DNA of 64,000 nt from Niebla homalea. Taxonomy: Eukaryota > Ascomycota > Lecanoromycetes > Lecanorales > Ramalinaceae. The stretch spans positions 744,001-808,000 of the forward strand of contig JAHGAU010000026.1 of NCBI GenBank assembly GCA_019925105.1, given 5' to 3'. The position numbers were made by a program, and so were the translations under genes. This document shows, one piece after another, positions 1 to 11,668 of this stretch (its first letter is position 1; each line of letters begins with the position of its first letter). The notes under the pieces are model-generated. The model was not told the origin of the DNA. It saw nothing but the letters and a program-made list of their open reading frames with translations, and made no database searches.

Positions 1-2136
1 TGCACCCATTCACGGAAGCTCCACGTGGGTTCTTCATACCGGCGTCATGGAAGATGGTATCGTAAACGGTAAAAGCTTCGGAGAGCTCTAAGCCTTGGCA
101 TCTATATGCGAGATCTCGATGAGAGATTACTAAGGTGCGTTAGATTCTGAGACCATATGTTGGCACAGTTGGAGTCCGGAAATGAGGAAGAGACATTGGA
201 GTGCAAGGGCCAAGGGCAAGATGGCCCTGGTGGCTTAAAGTAAAAGTCGGGTTTGGTGGGTTCACATGGAGATGTACAAATTGCCATCAGCCAGGTCCAT
301 GACCTTAAATTCGCATGTCTGGTCACTTTACCGCTGACACTGTCGCACCTTCTCCAAGCGGGAAAGGGTGAAGTTTGTTAGGACAACGATCGAGCGATGA
401 GCAGCCATTTCGACGAATTTCTCACACTTGCGCCCTGTATTCAGGGTCTTCATGATTCGAATTATTTTGACGTTCGGTTGGTGTCCGGGATCCTACCTTA
501 GACGGGCTCGGGGTTCAAATCCCCCAGCTCGTGTAAATTCGTAACATGATTTGGCCTAATCGGTCAAGTCACGAACGATTTCACACCTCAGCTCACCCCT
601 TTTTTGACGATGTCCGCATGGCGATGAGGTTGTGCATTTTTGATTTTCGATTGCCAATTAGGCTCAGTAACCTGCCAGACTTCAATGATACGTTGAATCT
701 TGCCAGCACAGGACATCATTCCAAACCTGGACAGAAATGTCAAAACTTCAAGATATCTTATGCTCGGGACGATCTCTAAACATCGATCTTGGAGCACGCT
801 GATTGGCGGGTCCATCAACCGGACGTTGCAGCGACCGTAGCTGATTGGACAATATTAGCGCAAATAGATGGAGCTTGTAGCCGGCTGGCGTATGTGTCTG
901 CAAGCCTCTTAACCAAGCCTTGACCCTGATACCAATTCAGATTCCAGACCCTTGTAAATGTCTTTGATCTGAAAGAGAGAAACCCTGAAGATATTTTCCC
1001 TCCTAGGTGAGTAAGATCCCGAGCATGTGAGATAATTAATAAGCTTCATGGCCATGCATGTGGCCACACTCAAGTCCATGAGAAGGGTGACATTTGTCTG
1101 TCTGGACTCTGGGGAGCCTATCCACATCGGAGCTCGAGATTGATGCACTGAGCTGTAGGCGCTAGTGATCTGTAGGTGCTTTTGCTGACTGCTGTGCTTT
1201 TCATTTTTGGTCAGGAAACGGCTATTGTAGCCTCACTAACTTAGTCACTAAGGGAGGTGACCCTTGCCACCGCTCGTGCCGAATAGATCTTTGGTAGGGA
1301 CGCTTGTTTAGCTCCTAGTCAGAAATGCGTTTTCATCAGAAGGCACTTGAGTGGACGGAAGAGGGAGAGGATGTGGGATGAATGCTCTTCATGCTTCGCA
1401 GCATGGACCCTTGCTTGATCTGATTATCCTCTGGGGGACGACGGGAGTCATGAAATCACTGATCTGGACTTTCGTAGAATAATAAGTAGCACACGCCTCG
1501 TCAAAGACCCGCCGGTTCTTCAGGTCGAAAAGGCGCAGGGTCCCACTGGCTACTGGGATTCTGGCACCACTGGGAAAAGTAAACATATGCACATCTGTCT
1601 TGCTTTTAGACATTGCCATGCTCCCGATCTATTAAAGTCTTCGAAGCTCCCGTGGCCCTGTTCCTTCCCTATCATCTCTCCCCGAGTCCCCAACCATTGC
1701 GACGGCTGGATTTGGATGTCCGGGGGCAGGCAGACCTAGGCAGACAGCCGAGTGAAGCGAAGCGAAGGGACGGACTTGCAAGGTCTGCAGGACCAGAATT
1801 GGGGCCTGAGAGTGATCCCCGATGCAGGAAACGCTCCTGTTCTAAAGTCAGGCAAATTAATGGTGGCCATTACCGCGATTCAAAACAGCAAGAATTGTTT
1901 CCAGAGGGACACCGGTCCAGAAATTCCAGAAATTCCATAAATTCACCGGCGACATCTCAACCTCGTCACATGAGGTAAAGTTGTGATAAATACATCCCCG
2001 GAGCACGCCAATTCATTGTGAGAAACGTCCATTTAATTGCGGTACGCTGGGTTCTGCTCCTGGTATTGGTGCTTTTCGGCCAGCAAAAAACAGCCGCCGC
2101 GAGAGAAAAGTGAAAAGCGAGAGATCGTAAATCACG
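1..2136. other. Gene-poor left flank
   Basis: No reading frame here resembles a known family. The longest frames (plus strand 1613-1978; minus strand 1389-1619) have no recognisable domain and no convincing splice partners. The last few hundred bases are the probable promoter and 5' leader of the C2H2 gene that starts at 2137. A tRNA-like T-arm near 505-533 was examined and rejected. Confidence 0.5.
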
Positions 2137-3639
2137 ATGATGTGGGGAGAGGACAGCTCCGGCCAGAGGGTCAGCCTTCTCAACGACTCGGATTCTGCCA
2201 GCACCAACCACCACCATCACCACCAACAACACCACCAAAGGACTCATACCTTGAAATCCTCCTCAATCGCACGACCTGACCTTGTTGATCGCGTTCGACC
2301 ATCTCTACCCGACCGTTCCCGCAAACCCAACTCGTCCAGTTCGTCCTCAATTGCCTCGTCCAAGCGAGGTTCCCATTCATGCTCTTCCCGCTCTAGCAGC
2401 TCCCGCTCTCCAGGAGGCCGATCCCCGCCCACACCACCCCTCACCCGCCTCGACTCGCTCTCCTCCATCGCGAGTTCCAAGTCGGCGCGATCACCAATGA
2501 CTCCTAATTATGGCTTCGAGATGGACCAGCCGTTGAATGGCAAACATGCAAACGTCCCTTACTATAGCAATTTCGGCAAGTCGCATCCCTTTCAGGATGC
2601 GCAACCCCCAAACCCTTATTACCACCTGCCTGGACAACAGCCACTGCCACCACTGATGGACCTCGAAGACCCGTACTCACCACATCATCATCCATCCCTG
2701 CATAGACTGCAGACCCAGCAGATGCACTCCTTTTCCACTGACCCTTCCCTTCACCAACTCTCCCCTAATTCCACCACCCCAAGCCAGGCCCACCTCATCT
2801 CTCCTACTGCACCCCTGCTGCCCACTTCGACATCATCATCGACCAATGGATCATACTCGACCTCGATGCAGCCGCCGCAGCCGACTCATAGCACCGCTGC
2901 TGGACAACTACAAGCTGCTGCCAAGACCAATGGCCCATCCAGCAAACCGGCCAGCTCCAACCCCTCCAAAGCTTCCTCAGGCCCCAACGCACCCAACCCA
3001 CAGAAGAAGAAATACCCTTGCCCGCATGCCACAGCATTTCATTGCGCCGACACTTTCACCACTTCAGGGCACGCTGCCCGCCACGGCAAGAAACATACTG
3101 GCGAAAAGAACGTGCAATGTCCGACTTGCGGTAAAGCCTTCACCCGCAAAGACAACATGAAGCAACATGAACGCACACACAAAGGTGCAACCAACACTAT
3201 GAGTGCCGCTACCTCAGCCATGATAGGCACTCCCAATAGCGCTACTGTTCGCAACGCTGCTGGAAGTGGCAGCGCAAGTCCTGCAATTAGTATCACTAGT
3301 ACCAGGACGGATGGTAGGAGTCGAAGAACGAGCGATGCTATTCTTGGCTCTGATGTGATGGAGGTCGATAGCGTGTCGGTCAACTCACCTCTGGGCTCAC
3401 AACATCAGCAGTACCAATTCACCAATGGGAAGGGGGAGCGACCAAGGATCATGCGCAGCGAGCTGAGCGAAATTCTCGAACACGTGAGCGCCGGTGGGAC
3501 CGGTATGACGATTGGGTTAGGCATGACTGGCGGAGTGTCACGAGGCATGAGCATGAGCGACGAAGATTTGGATGCTGATGGGGAGGGTGAGAGTCCTGGG
3601 CTCGACGCTCTGGCCATGGCTGCCGGAGCTGCTGTCTAA
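2137..3639 (+). CDS. C2H2 zinc-finger transcription factor
   Basis: Single-exon gene of 500 residues, probably a nuclear DNA-binding regulator. The first 285 residues are low-complexity Ser/Pro/His/Gln-rich sequence. Two zinc fingers lie at about residues 295-348. The first is unusual, C-x7-C-x12-H-x3-H (C295, C303, H316, H320). The second is canonical C-x2-C-x12-H-x3-H, starting at C328. They are joined by a standard HTGEK linker. The remaining 150 residues are Ser/Gly/Thr-rich and may be regulatory. Start: the first ATG of the frame, immediately followed by a second ATG codon, so translation could begin one codon later. I recognise the class but not the ortholog, so the target genes are unknown. 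It is followed by clf1 on the same strand, 615 bp away. Confidence 0.88.
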   Translation: MMWGEDSSGQRVSLLNDSDSASTNHHHHHQQHHQRTHTLKSSSIARPDLVDRVRPSLPDRSRKPNSSSSSSIASSKRGSHSCSSRSSSSRSPGGRSPPTPPLTRLDSLSSIASSKSARSPMTPNYGFEMDQPLNGKHANVPYYSNFGKSHPFQDAQPPNPYYHLPGQQPLPPLMDLEDPYSPHHHPSLHRLQTQQMHSFSTDPSLHQLSPNSTTPSQAHLISPTAPLLPTSTSSSTNGSYSTSMQPPQPTHSTAAGQLQAAAKTNGPSSKPASSNPSKASSGPNAPNPQKKKYPCPHATAFHCADTFTTSGHAARHGKKHTGEKNVQCPTCGKAFTRKDNMKQHERTHKGATNTMSAATSAMIGTPNSATVRNAAGSGSASPAISITSTRTDGRSRRTSDAILGSDVMEVDSVSVNSPLGSQHQQYQFTNGKGERPRIMRSELSEILEHVSAGGTGMTIGLGMTGGVSRGMSMSDEDLDADGEGESPGLDALAMAAGAAV

Positions 3640-4254
3640 TTGGAGAGGGATCCCTCAAAGTGCAGGTGTCCCCGCTTGGAAGAAGTACCATGACTTGATC
3701 AGGCGCATTACGTATCGCTATTACAACCTGTTTCCGAATGAAAGCATTTTGAGAAATTCGACTCACGGACAGCTTTGAGTTTACAACAACAAGCTTGTTA
3801 CCGGGGTAGCTAAGGGAGCGGAGCGAGGAGAGACTGTTGTGATACCCACGGCCTCCTTTGTGTGCTATGTGTTGATGTGCCTTCCTTCCTAATATTGGCG
3901 TCGGCTTCGTTGCCCCTGCTGCCAATTCATCGCAAGCTTCTGAACGACCGTTATGTGGACTCTATAGATACAACTTAATAATGAAGCATTGAGCTGCATA
4001 CAGCAATGGTCATTATGGCCTGCTCCTTGGAACACCCGCAGTTGCTCAGCGACAGTGACTATTGATTACTTTGATTGCCAGCTGTAGGATACGTACAATC
4101 GGTATTTGGTTTACAGACTAGTGTGGTAATGAAACATAAGCTTCATATTTCAAGTCTGTGAATCGTATTGTACAATGCTTCACATCTGTCAATCTCTATT
4201 TTCGCTCCGATCTCGAATTCCTGCAGATCTGGTTGAAAACCGCGAGCTGGAATC
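3640..4254. other. Intergenic: C2H2 gene 3' end and clf1 promoter
   Basis: No gene seen. An upstream ATG at 4175 opens a frame (to 4465) that overlaps the clf1 start at 4255 in another frame. If the clf1 transcript starts before 4175, this would be an overlapping upstream ORF able to reduce translation. The transcription start is not visible from sequence. Confidence 0.4.
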
Positions 4255-6282
4255 ATGGAAAGCGCAAGAGGACCCCCGAGGGTCAGGAACAAGTCCGCCG
4301 CTCCAACGCAAATCAGTGCAGAACAGCTCCTGCGAGAAGCTGTCGACCGTCAAGAGCCTGGACTGCAGGCGCCCACACAACGCTTCGCCGACCTCGAGGA
4401 GCTGCACGAGTTCCAAGGTCGCAAGCGAAAGGAATATGAAGACTATGTTCGGCGCAACCGCCTGAACATGAACAACTGGATGCGCTATGCCGCTTGGGAA
4501 CTTGAGCAGAAGGAATTTCGGAGGGCGAGATCGATCTTTGAGAGAGCTCTTGACGTCGACTCGACGAGTGTCATACTATGGATACGGTATACGGAGGCGG
4601 AGATGAAGACAAGAAATATCAACCACGCACGCAATCTATTCGATCGTGCAGTGACTATACTGCCGCGAGTTGACAAGCTGTGGTACAAGTACGTGTACAT
4701 GGAGGAGACTTTAGGGAACGTCGCCGGCACGAGGCAGGTCTTCGAGCGGTGGATGTCATGGGAACCTGATGAGGCTGCCTGGAGCGCCTACATCAAGCTC
4801 GAGAAGCGATATGGGGAATTTGACAGAGCGAGGGCGATCTTCGAGCGCTTCACTGTGGTGCATCCGGATCCCAAGAATTGGTTGAAGTGGGCTCGCTTTG
4901 AAGAGGAGAATGGAACGAGTGCCCTAGTGCGTGAGGTTTTTGGCCTGGCTGTCCAGATGCTTGGGGATGACTTTATGGATGAGGGAGTGTTCACTGCGTA
5001 TGCCCGATTCGAAACGAAGCTCAAGGAGTTCGAGCGGGCAAGGGCAATCTACAAGTATGCGCTGGATCGACTCCCCCGGGCCAGGGCTGTGAGGCTGCAC
5101 AAGGCATACACAACGTTTGAGAAGCAGTTTGGTGATCGCGAAGGCGTCGAGGATGTCATTTTAGGAAAGAGGAGGGTGCAATATGAAGAGCAAGTCAGGG
5201 ATAACCCGATGAATTACGATTTCTGGGTTGACTATGCCCGCTTGGAGGAGTCCTCGGACGATCCTGATCGAACAAGGGATGTGTACGAGCGGGCAATATC
5301 TCACCTTCCTCCAACGCAGGAGAAACGACATTGGAGACGGTATATCTACCTTTGGATATTTTATGCAGTGTGGGAGGAGATGGAGAACGGCGAAGTCGAG
5401 CAGGCAAGGAAGATATGGGACAAGTGCCTGGAGCTAATTCCGCACAAGCATTTCACCTTTGCCAAAGTCTGGCTCATGAAGGCGCAGTTCGAAGTTCGTC
5501 ACGGCAATTTGATGGGTGCCAGAAAGACCTTGGGTCGATCTATTGGGATGTGCCCCAAGGACAAACTCTTCAAAGGATATATCAACCTTGAATTCAAATT
5601 GCTCGAGTTTGCTCGCTGTCGAACACTCCATCAAAAGCAAATCGAATGGAACGCTGCCAACTCGTCTGCATGGGTTGAATCTGCCAGGTTTGAAGCTGCC
5701 CTAGACGATCAGGACCGCGCGAGGGCTCTTTTTGAGCTTGCAGTCACCCAATCGGAATTGGACATGCCAGAGCTCGTGTGGAGGAAGTACATCGACTTTG
5801 AAGAGTCCGAAGGCGAAATTGATCGAGCAAGAGCCATATTTGAGCGTCTGCTGGAGAAGACAAGCCATCTGAAAGTTTGGATCGCCTATGTGCAATTTGA
5901 AATTGAGAACTCCGAGGGAGAGGGTGAGGACGATGCTGAGGAGCAAGGGGTCAGCGAAGAGGCCAAAGCTCGGGGGCGCAAGATCTTCGAACGTGCATAT
6001 AAGACCTTGCGCGAGCAAGATCTCAAGGAGGACCGGGTGGCACTGCTCAACTCCTGGAGGGCCTTTGAAGAGGAGCACGGATCCCAAGAAGATGTGGACA
6101 AGGTCGCAAAACAGATGCCTCGGAAAGTCAAGAAGCGGAGACGATTGGACGACGACAGCTTTGAGGAGTACGTCGACTACGTGTTCCCAGCTGATGACGA
6201 GAGTGCTGCCAAGATGTCTAAACTCCTGGCAATGGCCCACCAATGGAAACAGGAGCAAGGGAAGGGAGACGCGACGACATAG
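4255..6282 (+). CDS. clf1: Pre-mRNA splicing factor Clf1 (crooked-neck/Syf3 family)
   Basis: Intronless gene of 675 residues, the usual length for Clf1/Crooked neck. The protein is a nuclear scaffold of the Prp19-associated (NTC) complex that helps activate the spliceosome. Almost the whole chain is built of HAT (half-a-TPR) repeats, visible as recurring blocks with a conserved W, an aromatic-A-x-F/W-E core and R-A-R-x-I-F/Y-E-R-A helices, from about residue 45 to 610. The N-terminus contains the family segment with R-N-K-S-A-A-P-x-Q-I. The C-terminus is acidic then basic (K-K-R-R), consistent with nuclear location. The ATG at 4255 opens the conserved N-terminus. Another NTC component, Prp46, is encoded about 12 kb away in this window. 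Identification is by clear recall of the family; repeat boundaries are approximate. Confidence 0.97.
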   Translation: MESARGPPRVRNKSAAPTQISAEQLLREAVDRQEPGLQAPTQRFADLEELHEFQGRKRKEYEDYVRRNRLNMNNWMRYAAWELEQKEFRRARSIFERALDVDSTSVILWIRYTEAEMKTRNINHARNLFDRAVTILPRVDKLWYKYVYMEETLGNVAGTRQVFERWMSWEPDEAAWSAYIKLEKRYGEFDRARAIFERFTVVHPDPKNWLKWARFEEENGTSALVREVFGLAVQMLGDDFMDEGVFTAYARFETKLKEFERARAIYKYALDRLPRARAVRLHKAYTTFEKQFGDREGVEDVILGKRRVQYEEQVRDNPMNYDFWVDYARLEESSDDPDRTRDVYERAISHLPPTQEKRHWRRYIYLWIFYAVWEEMENGEVEQARKIWDKCLELIPHKHFTFAKVWLMKAQFEVRHGNLMGARKTLGRSIGMCPKDKLFKGYINLEFKLLEFARCRTLHQKQIEWNAANSSAWVESARFEAALDDQDRARALFELAVTQSELDMPELVWRKYIDFEESEGEIDRARAIFERLLEKTSHLKVWIAYVQFEIENSEGEGEDDAEEQGVSEEAKARGRKIFERAYKTLREQDLKEDRVALLNSWRAFEEEHGSQEDVDKVAKQMPRKVKKRRRLDDDSFEEYVDYVFPADDESAAKMSKLLAMAHQWKQEQGKGDATT

Positions 6283-6790
6283 TTATGATACCCTTGAATC
6301 GGCAAATGGTATTACTCTATGGTTTGGTCATTGTTTCGTTCCACGCTCGATGTGAGTGGTGTTTGAGTTGATTACTGCCTGCATGGCCTGATTCCTGCAA
6401 TGTCTTTGATTTTAGCTGCCGGGCAATCGCGCTATTACTTCCAGTCATCAGCTCCTACAATGACGCGAGGTTTGAGACTGTTTCTTGGGGATGTTCGGGT
6501 GTACCTCCGGATCCTGTCGGTCGCCATGCACTGCCAAGGGGTGCATGATGTCTTACCTCTCACCAAGACAGCCCACAAAAAGCGCGTGTTCAACCTTAAA
6601 GCGCGCGGGATGAAGATCAGTCAGACTGAAACCAGCTGTGGAGGGAGGTGAAGGTGAGCTATAAAGCAAGCCTCGCGGACGTACCTCCGACGATTGAACG
6701 TCGTTGAGAGAGCGGCAAGATTCATTGTCCTCGGAGCAATACAGCCCCAAGGGGGATTCAGTTCTTTTTCGGACATCCAGCTTCCCAAAC
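6283..6790. other. Intergenic between clf1 and small secreted protein gene
   Basis: No gene seen. The frame of the downstream gene stays open upstream to an ATG at 6704, but the added residues do not resemble a signal peptide, so this part is treated as 5' leader. Confidence 0.4.
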
Positions 6791-7393
6791 ATGCTGCTCT
6801 CCATCGCGATCCTCTTCAGCACGTCCCTCACATCTGTCATCTCCCTCACCATCCCATCATCATTCCTGTCCTCCGTCCATCTCACCAACCTCACCACTGA
6901 TCCCAACATCCCACTCAACTGCCACCCGCCCTCCAGATCGCTCCCCAAGCTCTGCATGGACGATTGCCTCGACGCCCTCCTCCTCTTCACCATGAACCAT
7001 CCCTTGCCCAGCTACACCCTCACCCACGCCCGATTGGCCGTGTCGGACGAGATCCAGTGCCCGTACGTCACGTCGCAGGGAAGTTGCCAGCTCCGGATCG
7101 ATTATGGCAGGGGGGAGGGGCAGGTGGTCAATCCGACGAGTGTGTTTGAGCCGAGGGTGCAGGAGCTGGTGGATGAGTGTGTGCATGGCAAGGGCTGGGG
7201 GTGGGGGGGAATGATTGGGGGCATCGATGCTGGAGGCGATGCGGTTGTGTGGGTCGAGGAGACGGAGGGGAAGCAGAGAGGTCATTTGGACCCGCGAGGG
7301 GCAGAGGGGTGTCAGTTGGGTATTGGGAATGGGACGGCGATGGGGAATGGTGGCAGGATAGATGGGGATCCTGCCCTGGCGGCGCTTACTTGA
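6791..7393 (+). CDS. Small secreted cysteine-containing protein
   Basis: Intronless gene of 200 residues when read from the ATG at 6791. That start is preferred over the in-frame ATG at 6704 because it gives a typical signal peptide: a hydrophobic run over residues 2-18 with likely cleavage near residues 19-24. The mature part has seven cysteines (C44, C55, C59, C90, C99, C130, C174); an even number is often fully disulfide-bonded, so at least one may be free. There are possible N-glycosylation sites and a Gly-rich stretch around residues 135-150. The size, secretion and cysteine content resemble secreted fungal effector candidates, but no named family is recognised and no function is claimed. 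A conserved signal peptide plus expression would confirm it is a real gene. Confidence 0.62.
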   Translation: MLLSIAILFSTSLTSVISLTIPSSFLSSVHLTNLTTDPNIPLNCHPPSRSLPKLCMDDCLDALLLFTMNHPLPSYTLTHARLAVSDEIQCPYVTSQGSCQLRIDYGRGEGQVVNPTSVFEPRVQELVDECVHGKGWGWGGMIGGIDAGGDAVVWVEETEGKQRGHLDPRGAEGCQLGIGNGTAMGNGGRIDGDPALAALT

Positions 7394-7840
7394 ATGACTT
7401 TGGAAACCTTTAGAGCCTCATACAACCAGCCTTTTTATTTTCTTGCGTACAGGTAACAGCGAGAGCATGTACTCCTACCATGGAACACCAAAGCTCTTGA
7501 AGGCAAAAGAATACTGGAGCTCATCCCCCACTCGACGATGTTGATCATGAACGCACCAAAGCCATCTGATTCTTCCACCTTGGTCTTCGTCAGCCCAGCC
7601 AGTAGATCGTCCGTCGACCCCTTCCCTCGTAATGCCAGCAATAGATAGCAAAGCAGTAGCAGGCTCATTATATTCCAGACGCCAATGAGTGTCGATAGGT
7701 ATGTTGTTGTAGAGAGCATGCAATTGCTATGAGGTGCGTTACCAGTGTCTGGACACTTGCGTCATGTACAGGCACCCCGATCCAAGCGTAAGCACCGAAA
7801 CGCCATGAATGAAAGATGAGAGCGGTCGATAGTATCATCA
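7394..7840. other. Convergent 3' intergenic region
   Basis: Lies between the small secreted protein gene and the end of the cyclin B gene, so it should hold two converging 3' UTRs. A minus-strand frame (7435-7719) with a hydrophobic start was considered and rejected. Confidence 0.45.
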
Positions 7841-9559
7841 TCACCTTCGATCCTTTCTCTCTTCTTTGAGCGATGTCTGTTTGCTGTCTAGAGCCAACGA
7901 GACATCATCCTCGTTGGGAAGGTACATCTGATAATTTCGCTTTGCCCATTGACGAGTGAGGATGGACGCTGCGACGATCAGCCTTGTATCTTCAGTAGAG
8001 GGTTGTTGTGTCAGACCAACCTTTCAGGAATTTCTTGCTCGCATACTTCTTGAAGAAAGCTTCATGGACCACTGGCTTCTGAAGGTAGTCGACCATTAGC
8101 TTGAAGACCGGTTGTATCTCTTGCTCAGTATAGCCGGAATAGTGTGTTATGGTTGCATTCTTTCATTCATTAGCAACTCATGGATGAAAATCAGATAAAT
8201 CAACGTACCCAAGGACCCTTCTCGAGGATGAGGCGGGCAAGGTACATTGAAGCGGCGGCGATATGACTCGGGTGGAATGCTAGAAGCCGGTGGTCGACCA
8301 GGCCAATCTCAAGTAAGTATTTTCCAATTGTACGGGTTTGGATGTCATAGTTGTCTGCTTTTGAAATGCGTCGGAGGAAGTTCATTGGGTTGGGGTAGCT
8401 GAGGTCGTAGTTGAGTGTTTGTAACACAAATCGTTCTGCTCTGAGGATCTCGTCCTCGGAGAAACCATCATCGGCTACATGTTTGAAATTCTGTATATGC
8501 GGTGAGAGAACCTCTTCGTACTTTGACGCGATGAACATGGCCGTGATGCCAACCAATTGGAGCTTGTCCAATTGAACGACTCGACATGTCAGGAAGCGAT
8601 CAATGATATTTATAGCCAGGAAGAGGGTTTCAGGGAGTAGGTGGAAGCGTGTGTGAACCTCGACTAGCCAGTCGACCAGGACACTACGGAGATGCCACTC
8701 GAGATGTGTTTGATGTGCCATGTAGTCAGGGTTCGGCATCGTCGATTCTTCAATCTCCCTCAGATAGTCGAAGATCTCCCCAACATACTCGGCCACCATC
8801 AAGGGGTCATCAAGATCTTCTTGGTCAAGATCCAAAACTCCTTCATCCAGCTCTTCCTTCACGTCTGCCTCTTGTTCGTACATCTCTTCAACCTTGGCTT
8901 CATATCTCAGCTCGGCAGGGGCAGGCTTTTCCAGTGGCATGATATTGCTGGACTTTGGAGGTTGGTTCTCCAGGTCGGCTTCTTGCTCCTCCTGTATTGA
9001 TCGTACGGACTGTTGGCTGCTGGTGGAACCCGTGTTCCTCTTTTTGGCGGCACCTCCCATGACGCCGGATCCACTGGCTGAACGCTTCAGATCAGCGCTC
9101 GTGTGAGTCTTGTTCGCATCCTTGGCACCAAGCACCGGTCGATTCGAGCTCGACTTGGATGACTTTTGGACCCCAGCGCTTTGGGCTTTGGACAGCAGAC
9201 CTGGTTTGGCCTGCATGGGTTTTCTGTTCTCCTTGGCGTCGATGACTTCATTCTTTTTGACATTGCTGAGATCGCCCAGCGCTGCTCGCTTTTGCCCGGC
9301 TCCTCTATTGGCGGTGTTGTTTGTTGACTTTTTCTCCACTAGCGCCTTCTTCACAGGAGGAGCCGACACATCTTCCGAGACGCCCAAGGAGGCCGCCTTT
9401 GCCCTCGTCAGACGCGTGGTGCTCTTATTCTCGTCATTCTCGTTATGTGTGGCACGCTGCCGTATCGACCGTACCTTTGAGGTGAAGGTCAGCAGCTTGC
9501 CACAACAAGAAGGGATATGTTCAAGAGCAAGACCAGACATTCGCTCTTACCGGAGGCAT
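7841..9559 (-). CDS. nimE: G2/mitotic-specific cyclin B (NimE/Clb type)
   Basis: B-type cyclin, the regulatory partner of Cdk1 for entry into mitosis. Exons (minus strand): 9559-9551, 9474-8209, 8159-8021, 7968-7841; 513 residues. The first exon is only 9 nt (M-P-P); it joins through a GTAAGA donor to the exon starting V-R-S-I-R-Q-R-A. The ATG at 9540, which avoids this intron, gives an N-terminus unlike other cyclins. Visible features: destruction box R-A-A-L-G-D-L-S-N (residues 66-74), KEN motif at 84-86, cyclin box with L-R-S-V-L-V-D-W-L-V-E-V-H and K-Y-E-E-V, and a C-terminal cyclin fold completed by the last two exons (N-A-T-I-T-H-Y-S-G-Y and S-I-L-T-R-Q-W-A-K). Both degrons imply APC/C-dependent turnover. 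Divergent from the uL2m gene. Confidence 0.95.
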
Positions 9560-10467
9560 CTACGGGTCCCAGAAGGTATCGTGGTCGAACAATTGCTGTC
9601 GATGGGCGATCAAGGCTTGGCACTCAGGGAACGAGCGTTGCCGTCCTATATACTGGTCGCGTTGTCAGCAAAAGTCTGAGCATAGACAATGCTTGAAGCC
9701 AGTTGAGGAAGGGGGGAAAGTGATGAGTAATTTACCTCTCACCTCGAAATGTGCACCGAGGATTGGCCTATTGCATGGACTGAACCACGGCTCCAAGCTC
9801 GAATTCGAAGGGATATTTGTTTGATATTGAGGGATTGGGAGACAGCGGGATGGCGTTAAGACGCGAGCACAACACCGTCCGATACGCAAACGGCTTTGCG
9901 AGCCAGAGGTATAAAGTGAGGTGGACGTGGACCTTAACTTTGACGGTGAAATTCAAGGTCAAAGAAGGTGAGGTCAAAGATGGCGGTGGAGGGGGGTGGC
10001 AGGTAAACACCAGAACACGCTAACCGCGTGAGATGCGGACCCACTCGGGCGGCTGAAGCTCGTACGGAGTAGGTAATGTACAAGTCAATGAGACGACATG
10101 CTGCAAAAATGTACAATGAGAAACAAGCAATGATGCTCGCTGATGCAGTTCCAGTATTCGTGCAGCGTTGAAATGTAATTTAGGATGTTGGAGCTGCTTG
10201 TAATGCCCAAAAACGTACAATTGCATTTCTTTAACACTCCTGCTCAGGCTCTCAGGCAGCACCCGAGGAAACTCAGCCGGGTAGCTCCAGTGACATTTTC
10301 CGTCGACAGGAGCAACTAGATAATCAGCCCTGTCAAGCCTGTGAATACGGAATATGATCATGAATTATGTATTCCGTAATTATTCTCTTCATCACTCAAC
10401 CATGAACGACAGCTTGCGCATACACTCAAATATCCAGACCAACAGTATCTGGCACCTCTGGTGAAGC
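9560..10467. other. Divergent promoter region, cyclin B / uL2m
   Basis: About 900 bp shared by the two divergent genes. There is one Forkhead-type site (GTAAACA at 10003-10009), of interest because Forkhead factors drive mitotic cyclins in yeasts; a single 7-bp match is weak evidence. A TATAAA at 9910-9915 is oriented toward the + strand but lies far from the uL2m start. No gene seen. Confidence 0.35.
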
Positions 10468-11668
10468 ATGTTGAAACCGCGCTTTCATCGCCCTCCTGGC
10501 TGGATCTGCCACCGATGCTTTCATTCGCTGTCCAGAAGATCGTTTCCTGTTGAAGTGCAACCGCCTCTGGATCCTGGCATTGCCATCAATGAAGAAATGG
10601 GTGTACAATCTCAGCCTGGACATCATCCAGAAGAAAAGACTTCAGTCATCTTGCGCACGTACAAACCTCGAACGCCCGGGGTTCGGCATCTGAAGCGTCC
10701 AATCAATGACCACCTCTACAAAGGGCGTCCATATCTTCCCCTCACCTTCCCCCGCAAAGGCCAGCATCTCGGCGGCCGAAATAATACCGGCCAAATCACT
10801 GTAAGACATCGTGGTGGCGGTGCGAAGAGAAGGATCCGCACTCTAGATTTCAGTCGGGTGGCGCCCGGACAGCATTTGGTGGAACGCATTGAGCATGACC
10901 CCGGTCGAAACGCTCATATCGCCCTTCTGAGCTATACCATCGGTAACGAGACCAATCGCTCATACATTGTCGCTCCGCAAGGCATGAGAGCCGGCGAGCG
11001 GGTGGAGAGCTACATGTCGGGCATACCAGAGCGAGTGATGCGTGAGCTTGGCGGGAAGCTCGATGCCGGTATGCTTGCAGCCAAAACGGCGTTCCGGGGC
11101 AATTGTCTCCCATTGCACATGGTCCCACCAGGGACGACGATTTACAATATCGGCTTAAGGAAGAACGGGCCAGCTCAGTTGTGCCGCAGTGCGGGAACGT
11201 TTGCAACGGTCGTCAGCAAGAACGACGGTGATCCACAGTATCACGACTACGTCGATGTCAAGCTCAAGAGCGGGGAGGTCCGGCGCATACAACGCGACTG
11301 CTGCGCGACCATCGGCGTGGCCAGCAACGTGAATTTCAATCGTCGATCTTTAGGTAAGGCAGGGAGGAAGAGATGGCTGGGCATCAGACCCACCGTCAGA
11401 GGGGTTGCAATGAATGCAAATGAGCACCCTCACGGCGGTGGTCGAGGCAAGTCAAAAGGCAATGTGCAGCCTGTCAGTATCTGGGGTCAATTGGTGGGTA
11501 AACGTCCCCCAAAGCATCCTATCCCTCGTGCTGACCACTTCCTTGCAGACCAAAGGTGGATACAAAACTCGAAAGAAGTCAAATGTGAATCAGTACGTAG
11601 TCACTGCTAGGCCGCGGTCAGAGGGTAAGAAGGTCACAAAGGCCAAGAAGAAGAAGGAGAACAGGTAG
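10468..11668 (+). CDS. RML2: Mitochondrial large-subunit ribosomal protein uL2m
   Basis: Homolog of bacterial ribosomal protein L2, acting at the peptidyl-transferase region of the mitochondrial 54S subunit. Exons 10468-11493 and 11549-11668, joined across a 55-bp intron (GTGGGT donor, CTGAC branch, GCAG acceptor); 381 residues. The basic, hydroxylated N-terminus of about 60 residues looks like a mitochondrial presequence. The body carries the L2 signatures: G-R-N-N-T-G-Q-I-T-V-R-H-R-G-G-G near residue 110, a central S-A-G-T-F-A segment, and the G-V-A-M-N-A-N-E-H-P-H-G-G-G catalytic-loop region with its conserved His. Without splicing the frame ends in unrelated sequence; with it the protein ends in the expected basic tail (G-G-Y-K-T-R-K-K). 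Confidence 0.95.

Noticed and set aside
505..533. tRNA-like T-arm (GGTTCAAATCC) with a plausible 3' acceptor half
   Set aside because: No matching 5' acceptor strand or A-box was found upstream and the first T-stem pair mismatches; at most a tRNA relic.
7435..7719. Minus-strand frame with hydrophobic N-terminus
   Set aside because: Lies in the expected converging 3' UTRs, has no recognised domain, and a second frame over the same bases is equally open.
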